Positions 51,585-64,000 of a stretch of DNA of 64,000 bases are shown here, piece after piece. Origin of the DNA: a bacterium SCSIO 12827 (lineage in GTDB: Bacteria; Pseudomonadota; Alphaproteobacteria; Rhodospirillales; Casp-alpha2); contig CP073746.1 of assembly GCA_024397995.1 (NCBI GenBank), positions 310,001 to 374,000 on the forward strand, in the 5' to 3' direction. Position numbers and translations under genes: made by a program. Within the stretch, counting starts at the first letter, position 1; every line of letters starts with the position of its first letter. Below the pieces are notes generated by a model that was not told the DNA's origin, did no database searches, and saw nothing but the letters and a program-made list of their open reading frames with translations.

Positions 51585-52406
51585 TCAGGCGGCATCTCCG
51601 GTTGCAAGCCGGCGACCCGGCGCAAGGTTGCTGCTGAGCCGCTGCGCCACGGTGCGGCGGACGGCGTTGAACGGTTCCGACGACACGTCCCGGGGGCGCG
51701 GCAGGTCAACCGTCATGTCGCAATCGACCCGGCCGGGGCCGGCGCTCATGACGACGATCCTGTCGGCCAGCACCACGGCCTCTTCGACTGAATGGGTGAC
51801 GAAGATGACGGTCAGCTTCGTCTGCCTCCAGATGTCGAGCAGTTCTTCCTGCAGTTTCGCCCGGGTCAGCGCGTCCAGCGCGCCGAACGGTTCGTCCATC
51901 AACAGAATGTCGGTATCGTTGGCGAGAACACGGGCGATGGCCACGCGCTGTTTCATGCCGCCGGACAGTTGTGCCGGGTAATGGTTGGTGAAGGCGGTCA
52001 GACCGACCATCTCCGTGAACTTGTCGGCGATCCGTTTCACTTCCTTGGCGCTCATCCCGGCGTGTTTGGGGCCGAAGGCGATGTTCTCATGGACGGTCAG
52101 CCAGGGAAATAGGGCATAGTCTTGAAACACGATGCCGCGGTCCGGGCCCGGTTCGTGGACGGGGCGGCCGAACACGCTGGCGGTTCCTTCGCTGGCCGTC
52201 TCGAAGCCGGCGATGATCCGCAGCAGGGTCGACTTGCCGCAGCCGGACGCCCCCAGCAGGCAGACGAATTCGCCCTTGTCGATGTCGAGGTTGATCCCGC
52301 TGAGGGCCAGGGTCCGGCCGGTGTCGGAATCGAAGGACTTGTTCAACCCGGCGATGCGGATGATGGGCGGCGCGCCGGCCGCCTGTATGTTCTGGGGATC
52401 AGACAT
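51585..52406 (-). CDS. ABC transporter ATP-binding protein (SsuB/TauB type)
   Basis: 273 aa. Walker A is GASGCGKST, the Q-loop is VFQDYALFPW, the signature is LSGGMKQRVAIARV, Walker B is ILLMDEPFGALD and the switch His is in FVTHSVEEAVVLADRIVVM. It pairs with the permease encoded just upstream, overlapping it by 8 bases. It is paralogous to the 32792 ATPase but serves a separate importer. Confidence 0.95.
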   Translation of the reverse strand: MSDPQNIQAAGAPPIIRIAGLNKSFDSDTGRTLALSGINLDIDKGEFVCLLGASGCGKSTLLRIIAGFETASEGTASVFGRPVHEPGPDRGIVFQDYALFPWLTVHENIAFGPKHAGMSAKEVKRIADKFTEMVGLTAFTNHYPAQLSGGMKQRVAIARVLANDTDILLMDEPFGALDALTRAKLQEELLDIWRQTKLTVIFVTHSVEEAVVLADRIVVMSAGPGRVDCDMTVDLPRPRDVSSEPFNAVRRTVAQRLSSNLAPGRRLATGDAA

Positions 52407-53271
52407 GATGTTGGGGGCTCCAACGCAGCAGGCGGTTGTTAAGCAGGACGATCAGGCGGTCCGACAGGAACCCGGTGACCCCGATCACGATCATGCCGGT
52501 GATCACCAGGTCGGTGCGCGACAGGGTCCGCCCGTCCATGATCACCGCACCCAAGCCTTCGGGCACGCCGGTCATTTCGCCGACCACGATGAGGATCCAG
52601 GCGAACCCGTGGCCGAGGCGCAGGCCGTTGAAGATGTTGGGGGTGGCCGCCGGCAGCACGACCGAGCGGAACAGCTGGGAGCCCTTGCAGCCCAGCATGG
52701 CGGCGGCTTCGAGCAGGCGCGCGTCGACCGATTTCACCCCGAACACGGTGTTCAGCAGAATCGGGTAGAAGGCGCCGAGAAACACGAGAAACACCGTCGA
52801 CTTGGGGCCGAGCCCGAAAAAGATCATCGACAGCGGCAGCCAGGCGGTGACAGGGACGGGGCGCAGCAGTGACAGGGTCGGGTCGAGCATGTCGCGCAGC
52901 AGGGGGGAGCGGCCGAGCGCCACGCCCAGGGGAATGCCGACCAGGGCCGCGACCAGGAACCCGCCGTAGACGCGCTGCAGGGACACCCACAGATGGATCG
53001 GCAGGCTGGCGCTGAAGCCATCGTCGTAGATGCCGCCGAAGGCGAAATCCCACATCATGATGAGGACGTCCGCCGGCGGCGGGATCAGCCGAGTTCCGGT
53101 CCAGCGGACCATCAAGTCCCAGAACGCGATCAGGGTCAGGGGCACGATCAGCCCCAGGCCGATCTTCCGCAGCCGCCTGAGGAAGGCCCGGCTCAAAGCA
53201 GGTTGCGCGGGGGATATGTCCCTGGGCGCAACCGTTTGGCTTTGGGCGGTGATGTTCATGTCGCTGGCCAT
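52399..53271 (-). CDS. ABC transporter permease (SsuC/TauC type)
   Basis: 290 aa. There are six membrane segments, with a cytoplasmic loop AAAMLGCKGSQLFRSVVLPAATPNI that carries the EAA-like coupling motif and GGFLVAALVGIPLGVALGRS, typical of the BPD_transp_1 nitrate/sulfonate group. The start is the ATG at 53271; Met at position 4 is an alternative. It lies 8 bases downstream of the binding-protein gene. Confidence 0.93.
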   Translation of the reverse strand: MASDMNITAQSQTVAPRDISPAQPALSRAFLRRLRKIGLGLIVPLTLIAFWDLMVRWTGTRLIPPPADVLIMMWDFAFGGIYDDGFSASLPIHLWVSLQRVYGGFLVAALVGIPLGVALGRSPLLRDMLDPTLSLLRPVPVTAWLPLSMIFFGLGPKSTVFLVFLGAFYPILLNTVFGVKSVDARLLEAAAMLGCKGSQLFRSVVLPAATPNIFNGLRLGHGFAWILIVVGEMTGVPEGLGAVIMDGRTLSRTDLVITGMIVIGVTGFLSDRLIVLLNNRLLRWSPQHHV

Positions 53272-53279
53272 GTTGACGA

Positions 53280-54245
53280 TTACATGCCCGCGATTTTCTG
53301 GACGAAGGTCGGGTTGATGAAGGTCGCGTAATCCGGCAGCTGGCGGATCTGCTTTTTGTTGAGCATCTGGGTGCCGTAGTAGTTGGCCTGCTTAAGGAAC
53401 AGATCGTCGATCTTCCAGGTCAGCTCCACGTTGGGTGCGGCCTTTTCGATTGAGGGTTTCTGCTGACCCAGCTTCTGCATGGCGATGGCGACGAATTCGG
53501 CGCGGGTTTTCATGGCGTATTCGGCGGCCTTGCTGTGAATGGTCAGCAGGGTCATCACCAGTTCCGGATCCTTGTCGATCTTTTCCTGGCTGGTGGTCAG
53601 CACCATGTTGAGGGACCCGGTCGGCGTCGAATAGGGATATTCGACAATTTTACCGACTCCCTTGGCGAGGCTGATGCCGGGGCCCGGCTCGGCCCCCACA
53701 TAGGCGTCGAGGTCGCCGCGCTCCAGCGCCGGGGCCATGTCGCTGAAGGAAACGCGGATCGGCTTGATGTCCTTGATGGTCATGCCTTCGGCGCTCAAAC
53801 GGTCGAGGATCACGACTTCCTGGGTCGAGCCGGGCCAGATGCCGACCTTCTTGCCCTTCAGGTCCTTGATCGTGTTGAGCCCGGATTTGGCACCGGAAAC
53901 CACGGCCATGCCACGGTTGCAGGCGGCGGCGACGACGACCACGGGCTCACCGGCGGCGGCCCCCAGGGTGGCGGCGGCAAGGCCGTAAATGCCGAAATCG
54001 ACGGTCCCGGTCACCACGGCGTTCTTGCCGTCCGTCGGGCTTTCGAAGGGGATGACTTCGATCTTGTATCCCGCAGGTGCGAACTTCTCGTAGAAATAGG
54101 GCGTGATGCCGTGGATCAGCTTGAGCGTACCGACCTTGATCACCCGGTCGGCGGCGGCCGCGGGCGTGGAGGCCGCGGCGGTAAAGGCGCAGAGCGCACC
54201 GGCAAGGGCGGCGTGGATAAATTTCCGGCGTGTGGTGCCTGACAT
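53280..54245 (-). CDS. ABC transporter substrate-binding protein (NMT1/TauA type, Tat signal)
   Basis: 321 aa with a twin-arginine-like signal (SGTTRRKFIHAALAGALCAF) ending near AAAA (residue 32). The NMT1-type lobes contain GTLKLIHGITPYFYEKFAPAGY, GTVDFGIYGLAAATLGAAAGEP and KVGIWPGSTQEVVILDRL. It should bind a small anionic or heterocyclic compound in the periplasm. It is divergent from a LysR gene. Ligand unknown; the hydrolase at the operon end suggests an amide-containing substrate. Confidence 0.9.
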   Translation of the reverse strand: MSGTTRRKFIHAALAGALCAFTAAASTPAAAADRVIKVGTLKLIHGITPYFYEKFAPAGYKIEVIPFESPTDGKNAVVTGTVDFGIYGLAAATLGAAAGEPVVVVAAACNRGMAVVSGAKSGLNTIKDLKGKKVGIWPGSTQEVVILDRLSAEGMTIKDIKPIRVSFSDMAPALERGDLDAYVGAEPGPGISLAKGVGKIVEYPYSTPTGSLNMVLTTSQEKIDKDPELVMTLLTIHSKAAEYAMKTRAEFVAIAMQKLGQQKPSIEKAAPNVELTWKIDDLFLKQANYYGTQMLNKKQIRQLPDYATFINPTFVQKIAGM

Positions 54246-54371
54246 GATGATCTCCTGTTGTGGCGGGAAAGGTCCCGCTTGTATGACGCAACGAAGACGT
54301 TAGGGTGCAGTGCACAATTTACAAAATTTATTCTTTAAATAATTTCCATAAATATATTTAATGATTAAATC
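54246..54371. promoter_or_regulatory. Divergent ABC/LysR regulatory region
   Basis: 126 bp. The LysR-proximal half (54310-54371) is very AT-rich and contains the imperfect inverted repeat ATTTATTCTTTAAATAATT, a LysR-box-like T-N11-A arrangement. No defined -35/-10 was assigned. Confidence 0.4.
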
Positions 54372-55286
54372 ATGAAGCAGCCCCTGGATCTGCGCCTGCT
54401 GCAGGCGTTCATTTTGCTGGTGGAAACGGGCAGCGTGTCGGAAACGGCGCGCCGCCTTGGGCGCACCCAACCGGCCGTCAGCCTGCAGATGCGGCGGCTG
54501 GAGGAAACGGTCCATGCCAAGCTGTTCACCACGGTCAACCGCAAGCTGGTGCTGACCCCCGATGGGGAGCTTCTGCTCGGCTATGCGCGCACGATCATGA
54601 ACCTGCAGGAAGAGGTCAAGGTGCGCCTGACCGCGCCCAAGCTCAGCGGCAAGGTGGTTCTGGGCGTGCCCGACCTTTATGCGGCCTATCTCCTGCCGCC
54701 GATCCTGTCCAGCTTCACCAACGCCTTTCCCGACATCGAGGTCGAACTACGCACCATGCTGTCGAGCCCGCTGGTCACCCAGCTGAAGCGCGGCGAGATC
54801 GACCTTGCCCTGGTGACCGACATGCGGGCCTTCGACGAAGGCGACGTGGTCGCCCGCGAGCCCCTGGTCTGGGTCACGGGGGAGGCCCGCTCCCTGCACA
54901 ACAACAACCCGGTGCCGCTGGCGGTCCTGCCGCCGGGCAACGTGTTCCGCGACCTTGCGCTCGCGGGCTTGGCGACCATGGGGCGGAAATGGAAGATCGC
55001 TTTCGTCAGCGCCGGTATCAGCGGCCTGCAGGCGGCGGTGCTCAGCGGCAGCGCGGTCAGCGTCGTGGCCAAAAGCTCGGTCATGCCGGGGATGCGGGTG
55101 ATCGGTGCGGCGGAAAGCTTCCCGGCCCTGCAAGGCGTCGATCTGGTGCTTTACCGCGCCGGCAAGCGCAACAACGCGGCCGCCGACGTGATGGGCGATC
55201 TCATCACCGAATATTTCGCGCGCTCCAGCATCGCGCCGGTCACGGGCGCGGCCAAGACGCAGGCCGGCAGCGGATCTCACGAATAG
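54372..55286 (+). CDS. LysR-family transcriptional regulator (divergent from NMT1-type ABC operon)
   Basis: 304 aa. The HTH is LRLLQAFILLVETGSVSETARRLGRTQPAVSLQMRRLEE. The effector domain follows with GKVVLGVPDLYAAYLLPPIL, as in LrhA/HexA-like LysR proteins. It is most likely the local regulator of the divergent importer/hydrolase operon. Confidence 0.9.
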   Translation: MKQPLDLRLLQAFILLVETGSVSETARRLGRTQPAVSLQMRRLEETVHAKLFTTVNRKLVLTPDGELLLGYARTIMNLQEEVKVRLTAPKLSGKVVLGVPDLYAAYLLPPILSSFTNAFPDIEVELRTMLSSPLVTQLKRGEIDLALVTDMRAFDEGDVVAREPLVWVTGEARSLHNNNPVPLAVLPPGNVFRDLALAGLATMGRKWKIAFVSAGISGLQAAVLSGSAVSVVAKSSVMPGMRVIGAAESFPALQGVDLVLYRAGKRNNAAADVMGDLITEYFARSSIAPVTGAAKTQAGSGSHE

Positions 55287-55303
55287 GACGTGGGGGCGGG
55301 GAA

Positions 55304-55380
55304 TGGTGGGCCAGGCAGGACTCGAACCTGCAACCAGACGGTTATGAGCCGTCGGCTCTAACCAGTTGAGCTACTGGCCC
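55304..55380 (-). tRNA. tRNA with CAU anticodon (tRNA-Ile2 or elongator tRNA-Met)
   Basis: 77 nt with encoded CCA. On the minus strand the acceptor begins GGGCCAG and pairs with CTGGCCC, followed by ACCA. The D arm is GCTCAACTGGTTAGAGC, the anticodon arm ACGG-CTCATAA-CCGT (anticodon CAT) and the T arm GCAGGTTCGAGTCCTGC. It is not an initiator, because the acceptor pairs at position 1-72 and the GGG/CCC initiator stem is lacking. A tilS-modified Ile2 (AUA reader) cannot be separated from elongator Met by eye. It lies downstream of rpoD on the same strand. Confidence 0.93.
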
Positions 55381-55408
55381 TTGATCACGTGGATATTCCC
55401 CCTTTAAC

Positions 55409-55440
55409 GAAAAGGCCGGAAGCGATGGTGCTCCCGGCCT
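55409..55440 (-). terminator. Intrinsic terminator of rpoD
   Basis: AGGCCGGGAGC and GCTTCCGGCCT (one mismatch, minus-strand reading) form an 11-bp stem with a 6-base loop, followed on the minus strand by TTTTCG. It lies 28 bases past the rpoD stop and before the tRNA. Confidence 0.75.
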
Positions 55441-55467
55441 GTCGTTTGGTCCGTTTGGCCCTGGCGT

Positions 55468-57555
<2,088 letters not shown>

Positions 57556-57725
57556 GCTCGACCTCTAAATCCGTTGTTCGGGGACCCCGCCCCCTCCGGT
57601 CCTTCCGCCCTTGGCGTCCGGTCCGGCACAAACCTCAATGGGGTCCCGATGCCATGTCCCAGTCTGAAAAAAACGCGTCTCGTCAAACTGCCCGTTGATT
57701 TAACCACTTGCCGTCCGGCTGCCTC

Positions 57726-59567
57726 CTAGTCGAAGGCCGCTTCCGGTTGTTCGCCTTCGTCCATCATCCGCCGAACCCGAACAACCCAATTCATGTTTGC
57801 TTCCGACGGGTCGCGCCGGACGGCATCCTGGGCTGCTTGGAGTTCGGACTCCAGGTCCTCTCCGCGCAAGTGGCTAATGGTCGCTTCCCAACCTTGTCTG
57901 GCCTCTGCATGTCCCGCATTGGGTCGGGCGAATCTAGCGTGGTCGTAGGTTCGCGCGCTTAATAGCTGGCTCAGCGCCTGGGAATAACCCTGCTCTGACA
58001 AGTGGTTTACAAGCCCCTCGGTGTCAAGGGGTAAACCACCCGCGTGGGTGATTAATATCGCCTGACGCAGATTGTCAAGGTTCTGGTCATTGATGGCGAC
58101 CTGGCCGAGCTCTTCCTCGACCTCGGCCAGCAGTTCCGGATGATTGATCGCGGTGGCCAAAAGGATGGCCCAGCGCAGGCGGGCACTCTCCACCGGGCGG
58201 GTGTCGGCGGTATCGGCGCGCAGGCGCTCGGACGGCCCGGTCCAGGCGTTGACGCCCCATTTCCCACGGCCGAACCCGCGCCCTTGCCGTGGCCCACCCT
58301 GCCGGCCGGGGCCATCGGGCCACAGGCGGGTTTTGAAGAAATCCTGGAAATAGCGCCGCACGGTGGGGTCGGGGATGTCGCGGATGCGCTGGTCGAGGCG
58401 CTTGTTCAAATCCGCCCGGCCTTCCGGCGTCGGCGGCAGGCGGCCGCCCGATTCAACCCGCCAGATCAGCTCGGACAACGCCGTCGCGCCGGCCAGCAGC
58501 GCGTCGAAGGCCTGGCGGCCCTGGCCTTGGACCAGGCTGTCCGGATCTTCGCCCGGCGGCAGCAGGGCGAAGCGCAGCCCGAACCCGGCCTTGAGCAACG
58601 GCAGGGCCCGTTCCGCCGCCCGGGCGGCGGCGCGCTGGCCGGCCGTATCGCCGTCGAAGCACAGCACCGGTTCCGGCGCCAATCGCCACAGCAGGGCGAT
58701 CTGCTCTTCCGTCAGGGCCGTGCCCAAGGGCGCAACGGCCTGGCCGATCCCGGCCTGGGCCAGGGCGATGACGTCCGTATAGCCTTCGCAGACGATGACC
58801 GTGCCGGCGCTTCGGATGGCATCCTTGGCCTGGGCCAGGCCGTACAGGTTGCGGCCTTTGTGGAACGGGGGGGTTTCCGGTGAATTCAGGTATTTGGGCC
58901 CGTCGCCCGCCAGCAACCGCGCGCCGAAGGCGATGACCTGGCCCTGGCGGTCGGTGATCGGGAACATGACGCGGCCACGAAACCGGTCGTAAGGCTCGCG
59001 CCCCGCGTCCTCGGGCTGAACCAGCAGCCCAGCGGCGACCATCAGGCCCTCTTCGACGCCCTCCGCCGCCAACATGGATTTCAGCTTACCGCGCCCGTCG
59101 GGGGAGAATCCTAAGCGGAACCGGCGGATCGTCTCGTCCGTCAGGCCGCGCCCGCGCAGATAATCCAGGGCCGGGCGGCCTTCGGGCATGCGCAGGCATT
59201 TCTCGAAGAACGCGGCCGCCATCTCCACGACCTCGGCCAGGGTGCGGTTGCGGGCCCGGCGCTCGCGGTCTTCCGGCGTTTCCTCGGGCATGGGCAGCCC
59301 GGCCTCGCCGGCCAGACGCTGGACCGCCTCGCGGAATTCCAGGCCTTCGCTTTCCATCACGAAATCGATGACCGACCCATGGGCGCCGCAGCCGAAGCAG
59401 TGGTAATGGTCGTCGTAGACGTGGAAGCTCGGCGTCTTTTCCTTATGGAAGGGGCAGCAGCCCTTGGTGTCCCGGCCCGAACGGATAAGCTTGATCCGCC
59501 GACCCACGACATCCGTCGCGGGCAGCCGCGCCTTCAGTTCTTCCAGGAATTCCGGGGGGATCGCCAT
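57726..59567 (-). CDS. dnaG: DNA primase
   Basis: 613 aa from the ATG at 59567; the frame is open further to 59627. The N-terminal zinc ribbon reads [30 protein letters not shown]. The TOPRIM catalytic core has [17 protein letters not shown] and [16 protein letters not shown]. The C-terminal helicase-interaction domain follows a Gly/Arg-rich linker ([15 protein letters not shown]). It makes RNA primers at the replication fork. The coding sequence contains an unusual inverted repeat at 58002-58039. Confidence 0.98.
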   Translation of the reverse strand: MAIPPEFLEELKARLPATDVVGRRIKLIRSGRDTKGCCPFHKEKTPSFHVYDDHYHCFGCGAHGSVIDFVMESEGLEFREAVQRLAGEAGLPMPEETPEDRERRARNRTLAEVVEMAAAFFEKCLRMPEGRPALDYLRGRGLTDETIRRFRLGFSPDGRGKLKSMLAAEGVEEGLMVAAGLLVQPEDAGREPYDRFRGRVMFPITDRQGQVIAFGARLLAGDGPKYLNSPETPPFHKGRNLYGLAQAKDAIRSAGTVIVCEGYTDVIALAQAGIGQAVAPLGTALTEEQIALLWRLAPEPVLCFDGDTAGQRAAARAAERALPLLKAGFGLRFALLPPGEDPDSLVQGQGRQAFDALLAGATALSELIWRVESGGRLPPTPEGRADLNKRLDQRIRDIPDPTVRRYFQDFFKTRLWPDGPGRQGGPRQGRGFGRGKWGVNAWTGPSERLRADTADTRPVESARLRWAILLATAINHPELLAEVEEELGQVAINDQNLDNLRQAILITHAGGLPLDTEGLVNHLSEQGYSQALSQLLSARTYDHARFARPNAGHAEARQGWEATISHLRGEDLESELQAAQDAVRRDPSEANMNWVVRVRRMMDEGEQPEAAFD

Positions 59568-59751
59568 CGGGGATGGGTCGCCTGTCTGTGGTTTAAGGGC
59601 AGGATTGGAGCCTGCGACCATACCCATAATAAGGGTACCGGCGCAGCAGTGGAGTCACGGGGGTTATCCCCGTGATTCTCAAGTCATCCACAGCGGGTTC
59701 GCTTGGATATCGCTGGTGAAATGCCGAGCGAATCGACGGGCAAGCCCCAAG

Positions 59752-60207
59752 CTAGCAGAGCTTGTCCTTGACCAGGGCGCTGGCCTTGGAAAAGTCCATG
59801 CGGCCGGCGTACTTCTGCTTCAAGGCGGCCATGCACTTGCCCATGTCCTTGATGCAATCGGCGCCGGTGTCCTTGATCGCGCCCTCGACCGCCGCGACGA
59901 CCTCGTCCGCCGACATCTGGGCCGGCAGGAAGCGTTCGATGACGGTGATTTCCTCGCGCTCGCGGGCGGCCAGATCCTGGCGGTCGCCCTTATCATAGAT
60001 ATCGGCGCTTTCGACGCGCTGCTTGATCATGGATTGCAGCAGGCTCAGGATTTCGTCGTCGGAAATGCCCTCCTGGTTGCCCTTGTCCCGGGCGGCGATG
60101 TCCCGGTCCTTGATGGCCGCACTGATCAGGCGCAGCGTCGCCGTGGCGCAGGCTTCCTTGGACTTGATGGAGGTCTTCAGCGCAGCCGAAATCTGCTCGC
60201 GTAGCAT
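59752..60207 (-). CDS. GatB/YqeY domain protein
   Basis: 151 aa, full length. It starts MLREQISAALKTSIKSKE and contains ISDDEILSLLQSMIKQRVESADIY and VVAAVEGAIKDTGADCIKDMGKCMAALKQKYAGRMD, the YqeY fold related to the GatB tail that binds tRNA. Its exact role is unproven. The position upstream of dnaG and rpoD is the common arrangement in alphaproteobacteria. Confidence 0.95.
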   Translation of the reverse strand: MLREQISAALKTSIKSKEACATATLRLISAAIKDRDIAARDKGNQEGISDDEILSLLQSMIKQRVESADIYDKGDRQDLAAREREEITVIERFLPAQMSADEVVAAVEGAIKDTGADCIKDMGKCMAALKQKYAGRMDFSKASALVKDKLC

Positions 60208-60324
60208 GGGTATGTCCCGGTTGTGGCGGAAGATGCGGACCCTAGCTCAAATTAACCCCCAAGGCAAACGTGTTCCGATTCTTTAATTACTTGAAATATA
60301 AAGATATTTTTTCTGAAACGAGTC

Positions 60325-60353
60325 TTGACCTGATGCCGGGACACGCGTAGAAG
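60325..60353 (+). promoter_or_regulatory. Sigma-70-type promoter of carAB
   Basis: TTGACC (60325-60330), a 17-base spacer, and TAGAAG (60348-60353), about 80 bases upstream of the carA ATG. The -35 matches at five of six positions and the -10 at four of six. Confidence 0.55.
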
Positions 60354-60431
60354 CTTGTTTCCAACGCATGCAGGGTCGTCGCCGACGGCGAGGCCCGGGC
60401 GCCTTGGTCCAACCTCAGCCCGAAAAGTCAT

Positions 60432-61616
60432 ATGTCCGAAGCCTCCAAGCCCGCGACCACGACCGTGGTCGCCCAACCGCCAAACGCAAACGCGGCCCTG
60501 GTGCTGGCGTCCGGCGAAGTTTTCTGGGGCCGCGGCGCAGGCGCGCCGGGGGCCTCCGTGGGCGAGGTCTGTTTCAACACCTCGATCACCGGTTATCAGG
60601 AAATCCTCACCGATCCGTCCTACGCCGGTCAGGTCATCACCTTTACCTTCCCGCATATCGGCAACGTCGGCGCCAATCCGGAAGACATGGAAACCGTCAC
60701 CCCGCCGGCCGGGGGGGCGGTCATGCGCGTCCACATCACCGATCCGGCCAGTTGGCGCGCGGCCCAGCACCTGGACGCCTGGCTGAAATCCCACGGCCTG
60801 ACGGCGGTCACCGGGGTCGACACCCGGCGTCTGACCCGGCTGATCCGCGACGGCGGGGCGCCCAACGGCGTCGTCGCCTATAAAGACGACGGTCCCCTCG
60901 ACATTCCGGCCCTCATTGCCATGGCCCAGGGCTTTCCCGGGCTTGAAGGCCTGGACCTGGCCAAGGACGTGTCCTGCGCCCAGACCTATTCCTGGGACAC
61001 CACGATGTGGAAGCTGGGCCAAGGCTACGGTAAGCAGACGGCGCCCAAACACCATGTCGTCGCCGTCGATTTCGGGGCCAAGCAGAACATCCTGCGTTGC
61101 CTCGCGGCAGAGGGGTGCAAGGTCACCGTGGTGCCGGCAACGGCCACCGCCGAGGAAATCCTGGCCCATCGTCCCGATGGGCTTTTTCTTAGCAACGGTC
61201 CGGGCGACCCGGCGGCCACCGGCGAATACGCCGTGCCCATGGTCAAGGACGTGATGGCCACGGGCCTGCCCGTGTTCGGCATCTGCCTGGGCCATCAGAT
61301 CCTGGCCCTGGCGCTCGGCGCCAAGACGTCGAAGATGCACCTGGGGCACCGCGGCGCCAACCAGCCCGTGAAGGACCTGGAAACCGGCAAGGTCGAGATC
61401 ACCTCGCAGAACCACGGCTTCGTGGTCGAACGCGACAGCCTGCCCGCCGGCGTGGTGGAGACCCACCGCTCCCTGTTCGACGGCGCCCTCGAAGGCATCC
61501 GGGTCGACGGCAAGCCCGTGTTCTCCGTGCAGTACCACCCGGAAGCGAGCCCGGGCCCGCAGGACAGCCATTACCTATTCAAGCGGTTCGTCGCGCTGAT
61601 GGACGAGAAAGCCTAG
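60432..61616 (+). CDS. carA: Carbamoyl-phosphate synthase small (glutaminase) subunit
   Basis: 394 aa. The N-terminal domain begins ALVLASGEVFWGRGAGAPG and contains VCFNTSITGYQEILTDPSYAGQ. The class I glutaminase domain has LSNGPGDP, the nucleophile Cys in FGICLGHQILALALG and the His/Glu in VQYHPEASPGP. It supplies ammonia from glutamine to CarB for carbamoyl phosphate used in pyrimidine and arginine synthesis. carB follows after 6 bases. Confidence 0.98.
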   Translation: MSEASKPATTTVVAQPPNANAALVLASGEVFWGRGAGAPGASVGEVCFNTSITGYQEILTDPSYAGQVITFTFPHIGNVGANPEDMETVTPPAGGAVMRVHITDPASWRAAQHLDAWLKSHGLTAVTGVDTRRLTRLIRDGGAPNGVVAYKDDGPLDIPALIAMAQGFPGLEGLDLAKDVSCAQTYSWDTTMWKLGQGYGKQTAPKHHVVAVDFGAKQNILRCLAAEGCKVTVVPATATAEEILAHRPDGLFLSNGPGDPAATGEYAVPMVKDVMATGLPVFGICLGHQILALALGAKTSKMHLGHRGANQPVKDLETGKVEITSQNHGFVVERDSLPAGVVETHRSLFDGALEGIRVDGKPVFSVQYHPEASPGPQDSHYLFKRFVALMDEKA

Positions 61617-61622
61617 ACCGCC

Positions 61623-64000
<2,378 letters not shown>

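Overview
The window is high-GC chromosomal DNA from an alphaproteobacterium, most likely of the order Rhodospirillales. The basis is the yqeY-dnaG-rpoD block with an acidic RpoD insert, the carAB pair, KorAB, NikR/HupE, a TAXI-type TRAP transporter, DUF971, LpxR and many CaiB, LysR and GntR proteins. I see no insertion sequence, phage gene, integron or CRISPR array. Almost all of the window is coding, and the genes lie in short directional blocks.

Layout. 1-7.0 kb: a truncated Tat-exported aldo/keto reductase, a CBS/DUF294 nucleotidyltransferase divergent from a sodium:solute symporter, and four small membrane or TPR proteins. 7-17 kb: organic-acid metabolism, with an SDR, a 2-hydroxyacid dehydrogenase, a mitochondrial-type aconitase, two LysR regulators, L-serine dehydratase, a CitE-like lyase and a CoA transferase. 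17-19.4 kb: an LpxR-like outer-membrane deacylase, a 2OG-Fe(II) oxygenase and a YaiI/DUF188 protein. 19.4-30.2 kb: a metallophosphoesterase fusion, a second CoA transferase, a lambda-crystallin-type dehydrogenase, a GntR/FCD regulator and a TRAP-TAXI operon ending in two 2-hydroxyacid dehydrogenases of unrelated folds.

30.2-41.9 kb is a minus-strand block of 14 genes and the most unusual part. In transcription order it encodes DUF971, an AprA-like flavoprotein, a 2x[4Fe-4S] ferredoxin, a HEAT-repeat protein, a GntR/UTRA regulator and a TlpA thioredoxin. Next comes an ABC importer (binding protein, permease, an extra CC-x-x-P membrane protein, ATPase), then SCO1, the PCuAC copper chaperone, a diheme cytochrome c and a Crp-type regulator. 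A near-consensus sigma-54 promoter precedes the importer. Uptake of a substrate, cytoplasmic flavin/Fe-S redox chemistry and periplasmic copper delivery appear to be combined here. I cannot name the substrate.

42-48.2 kb: KorAB (2-oxoacid:ferredoxin oxidoreductase), HupE and NikR around a clear NikR palindrome, an SDR and an AraC regulator. 48.4-50.7 kb: a secreted protein with four Cys4 repeats, a hydrophobic middle and a C-terminal ricin-type lectin domain. 50.7-55.3 kb: an NMT1/Tau-type ABC importer coupled to a formamidase-like hydrolase, under a divergent LysR. 55.3-64 kb: a CAU-anticodon tRNA, rpoD, dnaG, yqeY, then carA and a truncated carB.

All calls come from reading the sequence. 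No database search was run, so family names rest on recognised motifs, length and context.
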